Position numbers and translations under genes: made by a program
The notes under the pieces: generated by a model
What the model was told of the DNA's origin: nothing
Database searches by the model: none
What the model saw: only the letters and a program-made list of their open reading frames with translations
NCBI GenBank assembly: GCA_965215775.1
Contig: CBDCEG010000020.1
Location: 130,244-194,243, forward strand
Length of the DNA stretch: 64,000 nucleotides
From: CBDCEG01 sp965215775
Lineage (GTDB): Bacteria; Pseudomonadota; Gammaproteobacteria; Cardiobacteriales; Ostreibacteriaceae
Reading direction: 5' to 3'
In this document: positions 16,619-27,023 of the stretch, piece by piece
Position numbering within the stretch: position 1 is the first letter of the stretch
How the letters are laid out: each line of letters opens with the position of its first letter

Positions 16619-17512
16619 ATGAAAACAACAAATAAAGTTTTACTAACAACAATCGCAGTATCATTAATCGCTTGTGGTGGTGGCGGAAGCTCTTCTTCTA
16701 AAGGAAGTAGCATTTCAACAACAAAAACTCCAATAACGAAGAAACCAACTACAGCAACACCAATAACGAAGAAACCAACTACAGCAACACCAATAACGAA
16801 GAAACCAACCCCAACTAAGAATCCTGTACTTACAGCTCCTATTAAAAAGCCAATTGCTACAACAAAACCAAAAGAGTTAAGCTTAGATTTAATAGCAACT
16901 AATGATCCTATGCTTGGATATTATCAACAGAATGATGATATAAATATTTTATTTACTTCAAACCCAAAAGGAGGAATAAAAGGACAAAAAATAACCCTTA
17001 TTCCGAAAGGATTTAACACAGATGGTTTTTTTAAAATAGATAATGGGATAAAAGAGCAAAGAATTATCAGTGGAAAAAATTACTCTCTTTCTAAATTTGG
17101 CATTATTCAAGTTCCCATTGGTGGATTCCTAACTACTCTTATTGGCTTCTCACGTGGCTATGTAACCAAAGATATACCTAACAGTGGTAAACTTATATAT
17201 AAAGGAGATTATGTTTCAGCATCAACAGTTTTACCTGAAGACTTTAAAACAGTAGGTAATGGAAAAATTACATTTAATGTTGATTTTGGAAACAAAACTA
17301 TAACTGGGGATATTCCTGCAAATAACCATATCTCATTTAAATCTGACCTTAAGGGAAAAATTCATGGAAGTAGCTTTAACACATCAGTAGGAACTCTAGG
17401 CTTTAATTATTTTAAAGGGGCATTTTATGGTTCCAAAGCAGAAGAATTAGGTGGCGTTTATAATAATCCTAGTATTGATGTAATTGCATCTTTCGGAGCA
17501 AAAAAACAATAA
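16619..17512 (+). CDS. Surface lipoprotein with TbpB-like beta-barrel domain
   Basis: 297 residues from the ATG at 16619, which has AAGAGA upstream. The N-terminus is a lipoprotein signal with lipobox LIAC, then a Gly/Ser tether and a Thr/Pro/Lys-rich linker of three PITKKPTTAT-type units. The C-terminal 110 residues (GKLIYKGDYVSA, GKITFNVDFGNKTITGDI, FKGAFYGSKAEELGGVYN) match the pattern of the barrel lobe of TbpB-type and related Slam-exported lipoproteins, where FxGxFYGxxAxELGG is the hallmark. Such proteins bind transferrin, heme or host factors on the outer surface; the ligand is unknown here. No tbpA, Slam or TonB receptor gene is nearby. The octanucleotide array upstream suggests variable expression. 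Confidence 0.72.
   Translation: MKTTNKVLLTTIAVSLIACGGGGSSSSKGSSISTTKTPITKKPTTATPITKKPTTATPITKKPTPTKNPVLTAPIKKPIATTKPKELSLDLIATNDPMLGYYQQNDDINILFTSNPKGGIKGQKITLIPKGFNTDGFFKIDNGIKEQRIISGKNYSLSKFGIIQVPIGGFLTTLIGFSRGYVTKDIPNSGKLIYKGDYVSASTVLPEDFKTVGNGKITFNVDFGNKTITGDIPANNHISFKSDLKGKIHGSSFNTSVGTLGFNYFKGAFYGSKAEELGGVYNNPSIDVIASFGAKKQ
16731..16809 (+). repeat. 30-base tandem repeat in the lipoprotein linker
   Basis: Two identical 30-base units (16731-16760, 16761-16790) and a 19-base partial third encode the PITKKPTTAT linker. Because the unit is a multiple of three, copy changes alter linker length without breaking the frame. Confidence 0.95.
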
Positions 17513-17529
17513 CTAAAATCATTTCAAAT

Positions 17530-17565
17530 AAAAAAGGTAGGCTATGAAAATAGCCTACCTTTTTT
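17530..17565. terminator. Bidirectional terminator between the lipoprotein gene and sucA
   Basis: A 15-base perfect stem (AAAAAAGGTAGGCTA and its complement) around a TGAAAA loop, with A and T runs at the two sides, serves both converging genes. Confidence 0.93.
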
Positions 17566-17614
17566 ATTACTTAGTTTTAATTAAATTTAACTAAAACATA
17601 ATAGTAACTTAAGT

Positions 17615-20427
17615 TTAAACATCAAGAGTTTCGTTAATAAGTTTTTCCTGTTGTTTCTTGTGAATGCTTGCATAACCAACTGCTGGAGATGATGATTCAT
17701 CTCTCCCAATATATTTAATTGGTAAGCTTGTTGGGTTATGTTCTGTTAATTTGAAGAATACATAAGTCCAAGCACCTTGGTTTTTGTGTTCCTCTTGAGT
17801 CCAAACAATTTCTTTTGCATTTGGATATTTAAGAACTTCTTCAGCAAACCTTTCTTTAGGGAAAGGATAAAGCTCTTCAATACGGATAATAGCAACATTC
17901 CCTTGCTTTTTATTACGGCGTTCTTCAAGTAAGTCGTAATAAACTTTACCAGAACAAAATACAATTCTATCAACTGAATTATTATCAATTTCATCAAATT
18001 CTGGAATAATTACCTGGAAGCCTTTATCAGTCATATCACTAATTGAATTAACTGCTAATTTATGACGCAATAATGATTTTGGAGTCATAATAATTAGTGG
18101 TTTTCTAAATGTTTGTTTAACCTGTCTTCGTAACATATGAAATGTTTGCGCAGGTGTTGTTGGAACACAAACTCGTATATTATTATTTGCACAAAGCTGT
18201 AACATTCGTTCAAGTCGCCCAGATGAATGCTCAGGTCCTTGCCCTTCATAACCATGCGGAAGCATTACAACTAAACCTGAGAAACGGTTCCATTTAGCTT
18301 CTCCTGAAGTAATAAATTGGTCAAATAAAACCTGAGCTCCATTTGCAAAATCTCCAAATTGAGCTTCCCAAATTGTAAGTGAATAAGGTTCTGCAGTTGA
18401 AAAACCAAACTCAAAACCAAGAACAGCTTCTTCAGATAAAGTTGAATCAATAACTCTTGCAGAAAGTTGATCTTTTTTCAAATTTCCAAATTGGACGATA
18501 TCTTTCACCTGTTTTTGCATCATGAATTACTGCGTGTCTGTGTGCAAATGTTCCACGCCCACAATCTTCACCTGATAAGCGAATAGCAAAGCCTTCATCA
18601 ACCAAACTTGCATATGCTAAGTTTTCAGCAAAACCCCAGTCATAATTAGCCTTTCCAGCTCCCATTTGTAATCTTGCATCGTATAGTTTTGAAACTATTC
18701 TATGCAGGTTAAATCCTTCTGGTGGTGTGAATATTTTTTTAGAAAGATCTTCTATTTTTTCTTTTGATATAGTTGTATCTACTGGTTTTTTCCCAATCAA
18801 CAACCAAAAAATTATCCCATAATTTTGCCAAAGGATTTTCTTCAACTGCAGGAACTGGTTTTGCAACACTTACTCCTGCTTCAAGTTTTTGATTTATAGT
18901 CATTTTTGATAGTATTTACATCATCATTTGTTACTAATGATTTTGCAACTAATCGTTCTGCATATAATTCCAAAGTTGTTTTACGAGAACGAATATTTTG
19001 ATACATTAATGGCTGAGTAATAGCAGGTTCATCAGCTTCATTATGCCCTAATCTTCTATAACAAACTAAATCCAAAACAATATCTCTTCCAAATTTATAA
19101 ACATAATCTGCAGCAATTTTAGCGGCAGCAACAACAGCTTCTGGGTCATCGCCATTAATATGTAAAACCCGGAGCTTGGATTATTTTTGCTGGATCAGAA
19201 CAATAAAGTGATGATCTTGCATCAAGCAAGTTAGAAGTAGTAAAACCAACTTGATTATTAATTATAATATGCACAGTTCCGCCAACTCTATAACCTTGAA
19301 CTTGTGATAATTGTAGCGTTTCTTGGATTACCCCTTGGTTTGCAAAAGCTGCATCACCGTGAATTTGAATTGGAACAACTTTGTGAGCGGCATCCATAAC
19401 TGAACCAGATCCAACACCTTTTAACCTTTCCATTCTAGCTCTAACTGAGCCTTGGATTACAGGATTTACAATTTCTAAATGAGACGGGTTAAACGCAAGA
19501 GCCAAGTGAACATTACCACCAGCCGTTTCAACATCAGATGCAAAACCTAAGTGATATTTAACATCTCCTGGAGTTTCTTCAACTGCAGTTTTACCTTCAA
19601 ATTCATCAAACAAATCAGCAGGAAGTTTTCCCAAAATATTTATCAAAACATTCAAACGACCACGATGAGCCATTCCAATAACAACCTCTTTAGTTCCGTT
19701 AGTTCCAAGCTGTTGAATAAGTCCATCAAGCATTGGAATTAGTGACTCCCCACCTTCAAGTGAAAATCTTTTCTGCCCAACATAACGAGTGTGAAGATAT
19801 CTTTCCAAGCCCTCTGCACGAACCAAGTTATGCAAAATTTCCTTTTGCTCTTCTTTGCTTACTTTTAGTTTATTAGCTAAACTTTCTAACCTATCTTGAA
19901 TCCATCTTTTTTCTTCAACTTTGTGAATATGATTGACTTCAATACCTATTGAGCCAGTGTAAACATCTTGTAAGAAACTAATAATATCTTTTAATTTCAT
20001 TTGTTGATTTTTGGTTTTTTGAAACACCAACATCAAAAGTATCTTCTAAATCAGAATTACTAAGTCCGTGATAACTAAGCTCTAAATCAGAAACTACACT
20101 TTTATCACGATATTTAAGAGGATCAATGTCTGCAGCTCTATGCCCAGAATCATGGTAAGCTGCAATTAAAGCATCAACAGCTGATTGTTTTGAATTCGAA
20201 GAATTCCCACCCAAAGCAGTTTTTGGTAGTTTTGCTAAAATTCCAAATTTCTCTTGAATTGCTAACCGAGGTTTGTCGTTTTCATCTCCCATTTTTAGAA
20301 AATAATCTTGCCAATGCTGGGAAACAGAATTTTTATCCTCAAGATAATCTTCGTAAATACTCTCAATAAAACTAGAACTACCTGCTGAAAGTGCTGTAGA
20401 TTCCTTTAGTTGCTTATAATCACTCAT
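17615..20427 (-). pseudogene. sucA: 2-oxoglutarate dehydrogenase E1, five frameshifts, no sucB beside it
   Basis: The start (AGGAGAATTCAA before the ATG at 20427) and the conserved C-terminus ending ASIHKKQQEKLINETLDV are both present. The thiamine-diphosphate region GDAAFANQGVIQETLQLSQ and SGEDCGRGTFAHRHAVIH are conserved, so the whole E1 of about 930 residues can be traced. The frame is broken five times: one base missing in a T6 run at 20015-20020, and one extra base near 19163, in T5 at 18886-18890, in T6 at 18786-18791 and near 18484-18492 (plus-strand letters). sucB and lpd, normally downstream, are absent; a terminator follows directly. The enzyme would convert 2-oxoglutarate to succinyl-CoA in the TCA cycle. 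Either this is a decaying gene or the sequence is locally poor. Confidence 0.88.
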
Positions 20428-20589
20428 TTGAATTCTCCTAAATGTTTTAGTAATAAATGTTTAACTATTCATTATAAAACATAAAAAGCTTTCTGGTTAT
20501 ATTTCTTACTATTTATTTTTAGTTTTTTTGTTTTTTTTTAAACTATTTTATCTACAACTTATCAGTTAAGCTTCTAAATCAGGCTAAAA

Positions 20590-23168
20590 CTAACCTTTCA
20601 ATATATCAGCCAAAGAATGCAAAGCTTCATCTATTTTACTAATATCATTTCCGCCAGCTTGTGCAAAATCAGGTCTTCCTCCGCCTCGTCCATCAACTAT
20701 TTGAGCTATTTGAGCTATTATTTTACCTGCGTGTAATTTACCAACACTTTGTTTGGAAACTGTTATAACTAGCTTTACTTTATTATCTTCTTCGGTTGCT
20801 AAAAGAACAATATCTAAGTTATTTTGGTCTCGCATTTTATCGGCTAAGTCTCTTAATTCGTTAGAATTATATCCTTCAACTTTGCTTGTTAAAAAGCTAA
20901 TTCCATTAACCTCATCAACATCTGCTTCAAAGTGAGATTTATGTGGTATATCTGTTTCTCTAAGTGTTTTTATTTGTTTTTGCAAATCTTTTTGTGTTTC
21001 CAATAATTGGGCAATTTTATTTTCAAAATTAGCAGGGTTTGCTTTTATTGAATTCATACATCTATCAATAATTGCTTGCTTTTCTTTTCGGTAAGAAATT
21101 GCCTCTAACCCAGTTACAGCTTCTATTCTTCTAACACCAGCTGCCACTCCAGATTCACTAGTTATTATAATTTGACCAATGCTTCCAGTAGCCAAAATAT
21201 GAGTTCCTCCACATAGTTCAACTGATTTATCACCCATTGTTAAAACACGAACGACATCTCCATATTTCTCACCAAATAGAGCCATAGCACCTTTTTCCAT
21301 TGCTTGTTCTTGGGTCATATTTTCAGCAATAACAGTATGATTTGCCAAAATTTCATTATTTGCAAGAAGCTCAACTTTCTCCAGCTCTTCCTTTGTTAGT
21401 GGTTTATCATAAGTAAAATCAAATCGTAACTTACTTTGTGTAACTAAAGAACCTTTTTGCTCAACGGTGTTTCCAAGAATTTCTCTAAGAGCTGAATGTA
21501 GCAAATGTGTTGCTGAATGATTTCGTTTTATATCATCGCGTTTTATAGTATTTATTTCTACACAAGGATTTTCTTTACAACTAAGCTCGCCTGATTTTAA
21601 ATAACCAATGTGTAAAATTGTATTTCCTTGTTTTTGGGTATCGGTAACAATGAATTCAGCAGTCATAGTTCTAATAAAACCAGTATCTCCAACTTGTCCA
21701 CCAGACTCTCCATAAAAAGGAGTTTGGTCTAAAATAATAATTGCATTCTCTTTAGGTTTGAGTGATTCAACTGATTTAGTTTCTATAAATATTTCTAATA
21801 TTTCTGCTTTAAATTCGGTTTTTTCATAACCTAAAAACTTTGTATTATTATCAGTTGGTAATAGTGCTTTTGTTTTAAAGCTACCACCTTTTTGAGAATT
21901 TTTCCGTTGCTCTTGCATACATTTATTATAACCGTCCAAATCAACTTTTAGCTCCCTTTCTCTAGCAATATCAGCTGTTAAATCAACAGGAAATCCATAA
22001 GTATCATATAGTTTAAATAGTGTTTCTCCTGAAATAGTATTGTTTGTTATATTTTTTAAGTCCGCTTCTAACAAATTCATTCCATCTTCTAAAGTTTTTG
22101 CAAATCTTTCCTCTTCTAACTTTATTTGTTCCTCTAATTTTGCCTGATTATTTTTAATATTTGGGTAAGCTTCGCCCATCTCTTGAACAAGTGTGCTAAC
22201 TAATTTGTAGAAAAACAACTCTTTTTGATTTAATTTATAACCATGACGAATTGCTCGACGAATAATACGACGAAGCACATATCCTCTACCTTCATTTGAT
22301 GGAATTACTCCATCAGAAAGCATAAAAGTAACAGAACGAATATGATCAGCAATTACTTTTAATGAGTTATCTTCTAAGTTATCTGTATTTGTTAGTTTTG
22401 CTGCAGATTTAATTAAGTTTACAAAAATATCAATTTCATAATTTGAATGTACACCTTGTAAAATTGCAGCAATTCTTTCTAAGCCCATTCCTGTATCAAC
22501 AGAGGGTTTTGGAAGAGGTAATAACTCTCCATCAGGCTGGCGATTATATTGCATAAAAACCAAATTCCATATTTCTATAAATCTATCCCCATCTTCATCT
22601 GGAGTTCCAGGGGGTCCTCCCCAAATATGCTCTCCATGGTCATAAAAAATCTCAGTACAAGGTCCGCAAGGTCCTGCATCACCCATTTGCCAAAAATTAT
22701 CTTTTGCTCCAATTCTTGAAATCCTATCTTTTGGAACTCCGATTTGGTTTGCCCAAATATCATATGCTTCGTCGTCATCTTCAAAAACTGTAACCCATAA
22801 TTTTTCTTTCGGTAATTTAATTTTTCAGTAAGTAATTCCCAGCAGTAACTTATTGCTTCTTCTTTGAAATAATCACCAAATGAAAAATTACCCAACATTT
22901 CAAAAAATGTATGATGTCTTGCCGTATAACCTACATTTTCTAAATCATTATGTTTACCACCAGCTCTAACGCACTTTTGTGAAGTTGTCGCTTTTGTGAA
23001 ATTTTTCTTTTCAATGCCTAAAAATATATCTTTAAATTGCACCATTCCTGCATTTGTAAATAATAAAGTTTTGTCATTTCCTGGAATAAGCGATGAGCTT
23101 GGAACAATTTTATGCCCCTTTTCTGCAAAATAATCTAAAAAAGTTTGTCTAATTTGTTGGGTTTTCAT
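20590..23168 (-). CDS. alaS: Alanyl-tRNA synthetase with one apparent frameshift
   Basis: The complete AlaRS layout can be traced: class II core (FTNAGMVQFKDIF, ARHHTFFEMLGNFSFGDYF, MGDAGPCGPCTEIF), editing domain with NHSATHLLH and CGGTH zinc ligands, and the C-terminal domain with DGRGGGRPDFAQAGG. The reading frame slips once: a base is missing around 22813-22818, where LTEKLN should continue LPKEKLWVTVFEDD; downstream the frame is open to the stop at 20590. As the only alaS in view and an essential gene, it is more likely intact in the cell (sequence error or slippage) than dead. No clear ribosome site precedes the ATG. Confidence 0.92.
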
Positions 23169-23291
23169 AATTTATTAGCCTGTTTGTGTTATATTTCTAA
23201 TTTTAAAGCGAGTAATTATAACTAATTTTAAAATCTTTTTGCTTATTTAAAGGATTTTATATACTTTTTTTTCACTATTTTAAAATAATGA

Positions 23292-23321
23292 TTGGCTTAT
23301 TGGTTGTATTTTTGCTAGAAT
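23292..23321 (+). promoter_or_regulatory. Predicted rplM-rpsI promoter
   Basis: TTGGCT (23292-23297), an 18-base spacer and TAGAAT (23316-23321) preceded by TGC as an extended -10. It lies 42 bases before the rplM ATG. Confidence 0.65.
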
Positions 23322-23363
23322 TCGCTTCTTGATTTTAATTTTTAAACAAAAGGATAACTTTAG

Positions 23364-23792
23364 ATGAAAACATTTAGTGCAAAACCAGAAGAAGTAAAAA
23401 GAGACTGGTATATTATAGATGCCGATGGTAAAACACTTGGCCGTTTAGCTACAGAAATTGCTCGCAGATTGCGTGGCAAACATAAGCCAATTTATACTCC
23501 ACATGTTGATACAGGCGATTACATCGTTATTATAAACGCTGAGAAAATTCACACAACAGGTGATAAACTTAATAAAAAAGTATATTACAAACATACTGGA
23601 TATATTGGTAACTTAAAGTCTGAAACTTTAAAAGAAAGACTTGAAAAATACCCAGAAAGAGTAATAGAAACGGCAGTTAAGGGAATGCTTCCTAAAAACC
23701 CATTAGGAAGAGCTATGTTTAAAAAATTAAAAGTATTTGCAGGAACTGAGCATACACATACAGCTCAGCAACCTAAAGTATTAGAAATATAA
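23364..23792 (+). CDS. rplM: 50S ribosomal protein L13
   Basis: 142 residues, the usual length. KRDWYIIDADGKTLGRLATEIARRL at the start and the signature around VKGMLPKNPLGRAMFKKLKVF with the C-terminal HTHTAQQP are typical. L13 is an early-assembly 50S protein. AAGGATAACTTTAG ribosome site. It is co-transcribed with rpsI, 12 bases downstream, the standard pairing. Confidence 0.98.
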   Translation: MKTFSAKPEEVKRDWYIIDADGKTLGRLATEIARRLRGKHKPIYTPHVDTGDYIVIINAEKIHTTGDKLNKKVYYKHTGYIGNLKSETLKERLEKYPERVIETAVKGMLPKNPLGRAMFKKLKVFAGTEHTHTAQQPKVLEI

Positions 23793-23804
23793 AAGGTAAA
23801 TTAA

Positions 23805-24191
23805 ATGGAACAATATTACGCAACAGGTCGTAGAAAATCATCTGCAGCTCGTGTCTTTTTGAAAAAAGGCGAAGGTAAAATTATGGTTAATGATAAACCA
23901 TTAGATACTTATTTCTCAAGAGAAACTGCTTGTATGGTTGTAAGACAGCCACTTGAAGCTTCTGAAGAAACTAACAATGTTGATCTTTTCATTACTGTAA
24001 AAGGTGGTGGAAGCACAGGTCAATCAGGTGCAATTAGACATGGCATTGCTAGAGTTCTTGTTAAATATAACGAGAATCATAAAAAAGCTATGAAATCTAA
24101 CGGCTTCCTTACTCGTGATGCAAGAAAAGTTGAGCGTAAGAAAGTTGGACTTAGAAAAGCTCGTAGAGCAGTTCAGTTCTCAAAAAGATAA
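23805..24191 (+). CDS. rpsI: 30S ribosomal protein S9
   Basis: 128 residues with the N-terminal YATGRRKSSAARVFLKKG, GGGSTGQSGAIRHGIARVL (the S9 signature) and the basic C-terminal tail ending RRAVQFSKR, whose last residues contact the P-site tRNA. It follows rplM after 12 bases. Two hairpins with U runs follow the stop. Confidence 0.98.
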   Translation: MEQYYATGRRKSSAARVFLKKGEGKIMVNDKPLDTYFSRETACMVVRQPLEASEETNNVDLFITVKGGGSTGQSGAIRHGIARVLVKYNENHKKAMKSNGFLTRDARKVERKKVGLRKARRAVQFSKR

Positions 24192-24213
24192 TATTATTTA
24201 TTCTAAAATATCT

Positions 24214-24246
24214 AAAGCTATCTTTTTTAAGTTAGCTTTTTATTTT
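24214..24246 (+). terminator. First terminator hairpin after rpsI
   Basis: AAAGCTA (24214-24220) pairs with TAGCTTT (24233-24239), followed by TTATTTTG. It is moderately strong. Confidence 0.6.
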
Positions 24247-24307
24247 GTTCTTTGTAAGAATTACATTTGAACTTAAGATGTTTTGTTATAAATAAAGTAA
24301 ATTATTT

Positions 24308-24345
24308 AAAACCCCTTGCTAGAAATAGTAAGGGGTTTTTGTTTT
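24308..24345 (+). terminator. Second, strong terminator after rpsI
   Basis: AAAACCCCTT and AAGGGGTTTT pair around a 12-base loop with further U residues after the stem. It insulates rplM-rpsI from the next gene. Confidence 0.9.
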
Positions 24346-24449
24346 GATTAGTTTAAATATTTTAAAGGTATATAATTTAATGGTGAAAGTTATGTTAGAA
24401 AACATATAAACTTATTTCTTAATATATCAAACTTCAAAAGAGGGTCAAA

Positions 24450-25356
24450 ATGCAAAAAGTGAAATTCTTTACTCTAATGCTTTTAATAAATTTTATAGGT
24501 TTAGCACAGGCAGAAAAAGATAATAAAACTTTATACAGTGGTTTAGTAAAAGGTAAACCTCAAGTAAAAATCGCAAGTTTTAACATTCAAGCTTCTCGTG
24601 CAAAATCAATGCAAAATATAGTTGCTGCAATAAAAAAGATTGATGCGGATATTATTGGATTACAAGAAGTTGATAATAAAACAAATCGCTCAGCAATGAA
24701 TTTTAGTAAAAAAGGAAGTCCAATACCAATTGATCAAGCAAAATATATTGCAGAAAAAAACAAAAATGAATTATTTATTTTTTAAAACAATTGATTTTGA
24801 TGGTGGTGAATATGGAATTGCATTACTCTCAAAATATCCTATGAAACTTTATAAAGACTTAACTCTACCAAATAATAAGGATATAAATAAATTACAAACT
24901 GCTAAGAATATAGAAGTAAGAAAAGCAGGAAGTGCATTTATAGAAATACCTGGTATGCCAGCACCAATTTTAGCAGTTGTAACTCATATAACTTATGGAG
25001 ATCAAAATGCATTAAAAATTGCTCAAACAACCAAAATAACTAAAACATTCACTCCTTATCGTGTTCCTTATGCGATACCAATTATTATGGGAGATTTTAA
25101 TGCAACTCCAGAAATGCCTAGCAATATTGTAATGAAAAAATATTTTAGTGATATAGATAAAAATCTAAATTATACAGCACCTGCTTGGAATCCAGATCGC
25201 AAAATAGATTATATTTGGGTTAGTAATGCTCAAAAATGGAGAGTTTTAGAATTAACTATACCCTCACCAACTCAAAAAGTTAATGATGATGTCATTTGGG
25301 GAAAGGTCTCTGACCACCTGCCAATTTGGACAACTTTGGAATTAATTGAGCAATGA
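24450..25356 (+). pseudogene. Endonuclease/exonuclease/phosphatase-family protein, one frameshift
   Basis: A signal peptide (MQKVKFFTLMLLINFIGLAQA) followed by the fold's motifs: IASFNIQASRA, DIIGLQEVDN with the metal-binding Glu, the second-half PIIMGDFNATPE with the catalytic DxN, RKIDYIWVS and KVSDHLPIWTTLEL with the final catalytic His. One extra A in the A7 run at 24754-24760 breaks the frame after KYIAEK; restoring it joins both halves into about 302 residues. The signal peptide suggests a secreted or periplasmic enzyme; phosphodiesterase, nuclease and sphingomyelinase members exist and I cannot choose among them. AGAGGG precedes the ATG. All catalytic motifs survive, so decay would be very recent. 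Confidence 0.82.
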
Positions 25357-25870
25357 GTTTGAATTTACAGAAAATCAAGCAAAAAAGTAATCATTGCTGT
25401 GAGATAGTTTGAAATAAATCATGAAGATTTTGCAAATATTTTTTTGAGATAGAACATATTATTACTTTGATAAAAAAGGCAAATTAAATTCAGCTTATCC
25501 ATTTATTGAAAATTAAGTTTTACCAGAGGTTAAAAAGGAGGAAAATCAAAAACTTCTCATACTGGCGGGTTCAAAAGATAAGATATGTAATGGTCTAATT
25601 TTATGTAAATAATAGATATGAAAATATATTTTAATTTTTAGGGCAAGTTATTAAAAGTGTTTATTTTTGGAGCGAAGAGGAATATTGTTTAGCAAAATTA
25701 ACCATAAGAGAAGAAAATAATATTTGAAAAACAATACAAAAACCTAACTAATTTTAGAATTTATTGCTCTAAGCAATATCGGTTTTATCAATTGAATTAT
25801 CTATTATTGGTTTGCCTAGTTTTTCAAAAACAATCAGTTTTAGTTTCCCTGGAAAACAGCCCAATTGTAA
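25357..25870. other. Gene-less remnant DNA before the IS3 element
   Basis: No convincing gene in about 510 bases. Both strands have short open stretches, such as a minus-strand segment ending near 25773 that reads PGKLKLIVFEKLGKP, but all are broken by stops. A 20-base copy of the IS3 end lies inside, so this is probably debris of earlier insertions or a decayed gene. Confidence 0.5.
25586..25605 (+). repeat. Orphan copy of the IS3 terminal sequence
   Basis: Twenty bases (TGTAATGGTCTAATTTTATG) recur exactly at 25866-25885, where they span the outer edge of the IS3 left end. The repeat includes five bases outside the element, which argues for a shared ancestral target or a deleted second copy. 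Confidence 0.8.
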
Positions 25871-25894
25871 TGGTCTAATTTTATGGAACACTTT

Positions 25895-26746
25895 TTAAGC
25901 GACATTTATCATTCTATTAAATTTTTCATTTGGTGTCATGTAATTTATTGCGGAATTTAACCTCTTATAATTATAAAAATATATATAACTATCTACTTCT
26001 TCAGTAACTTCTTGATGACTTTTAAAACTTAAATAATTTAATCTTTCAGACTTTAGACTCCTAAAAAACCTTTCCATTACAGCATTATCCCAACAGTTTC
26101 CTTTTCTGCTAACACTCTTTGTTATATGCAAATTTACACAAAAATCAACAAATAAATTAGACGTATATTGCACGCCACGATCTGAGTGAAATAATAATTT
26201 GCTTGTATCTGGATGTTTTCTTCTAATTGCGTTTTGAAGTGCTTTTTTTGCAAGTTTTGCATTCGGTTTTTGCGACAAACTCCAGCCCACAATTTCTTTT
26301 GTTGCAAGGTCAAGAACCGTCGCTAAATAGCTCCAGCCTTGATGATTTCGGATATAAGTTATATCGCCAACCCAATGTGTATTTGGTGTTTTTTGATTAA
26401 ATTCTCTATTTAAAATATTATCAGAAATAATTTTAGACACTCGTTCTTTGGGGTAATAGTGTTTTTTTCTTGGTGTAATTGCTTGAATATTAGCAAGTTT
26501 CATCAATGAAGCTACTTTAAAAATACCAATCTTAATACCGTAAAGTTGGAGTTCTTTTTGCATTCTTCTTTTCCCATAACTGTGTTTTGTTTCTATAGAA
26601 ATTTTCTTTAATAAAGATATTATTTCAGAAGATTTTCTATTAATTTTCCTAGTGTTAGTCTTTTTATAAAATGTATTTTTAGGAACCCCATAAGCAGTGC
26701 ATAATTCAGTTATTGAGTAATTTTTATTTGCCATTTTTATTTTCAT
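25895..26746 (-). CDS. IS3-family transposase, OrfB (DDE integrase)
   Basis: 283 residues. An N-terminal HTH_21-like region (YGKRRMQKELQLYGIKIG) precedes the rve catalytic core. The DDE triad is visible: Asp in WVGDITYIRN, Asp in FHSDRGVQYTSN and Glu in DNAVMERFFRSLKSE, with the standard K seven residues after the Glu. It catalyses cut-and-circularise transposition. It appears intact, but orfA upstream is frameshifted, so the OrfAB fusion made by programmed frameshifting is probably not produced normally. Confidence 0.92.
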   Translation of the reverse strand: MKIKMANKNYSITELCTAYGVPKNTFYKKTNTRKINRKSSEIISLLKKISIETKHSYGKRRMQKELQLYGIKIGIFKVASLMKLANIQAITPRKKHYYPKERVSKIISDNILNREFNQKTPNTHWVGDITYIRNHQGWSYLATVLDLATKEIVGWSLSQKPNAKLAKKALQNAIRRKHPDTSKLLFHSDRGVQYTSNLFVDFCVNLHITKSVSRKGNCWDNAVMERFFRSLKSERLNYLSFKSHQEVTEEVDSYIYFYNYKRLNSAINYMTPNEKFNRMINVA

Positions 26747-26760
26747 AATAACTTCAGTTT

Positions 26761-27023
26761 TTAGTTTTTTTGAATAAAAATGGCAGCAGCCTTTTTTAAA
26801 ATTTCATTGTCTCTTTTTGCCCTCCAAAGCTGTTTCCTAAGGTCTTGAATTTCCTGCTGCTGAGCCGTCAACGCTCTTTTGCCATCTGGAGTTTCCCCAC
26901 CTAATTCATCAATATATTGTTTTTTCCAACGCGCAACAGCTGATTTTCCTGCACCATAAGCTTTGCATAATCAAGCTTTTGCTCTACAGTCCAAGTTTTT
27001 CTTTGTTTGTTAATTTTTGACAT
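26761..27023 (-). pseudogene. IS3-family OrfA, one frameshift
   Basis: The ATG at 27021-27023 opens SKINKQRKTWTVEQKLDYA. A base is missing near 26962-26964, after which the frame should continue as AYGAGKSAVARWKKQYIDEL and then the leucine-zipper-like end QEIQDLRKQLWRAKRDNE to IFIQKN. This is the small helix-turn-helix protein that binds the element ends. Confidence 0.8.

Noticed and set aside
26757..27023. IS3 orfA frame break as the family's programmed frameshift
   Set aside because: The break lies in the first third of orfA, within its helix-turn-helix, not at the usual slippery site near the orfA/orfB overlap.
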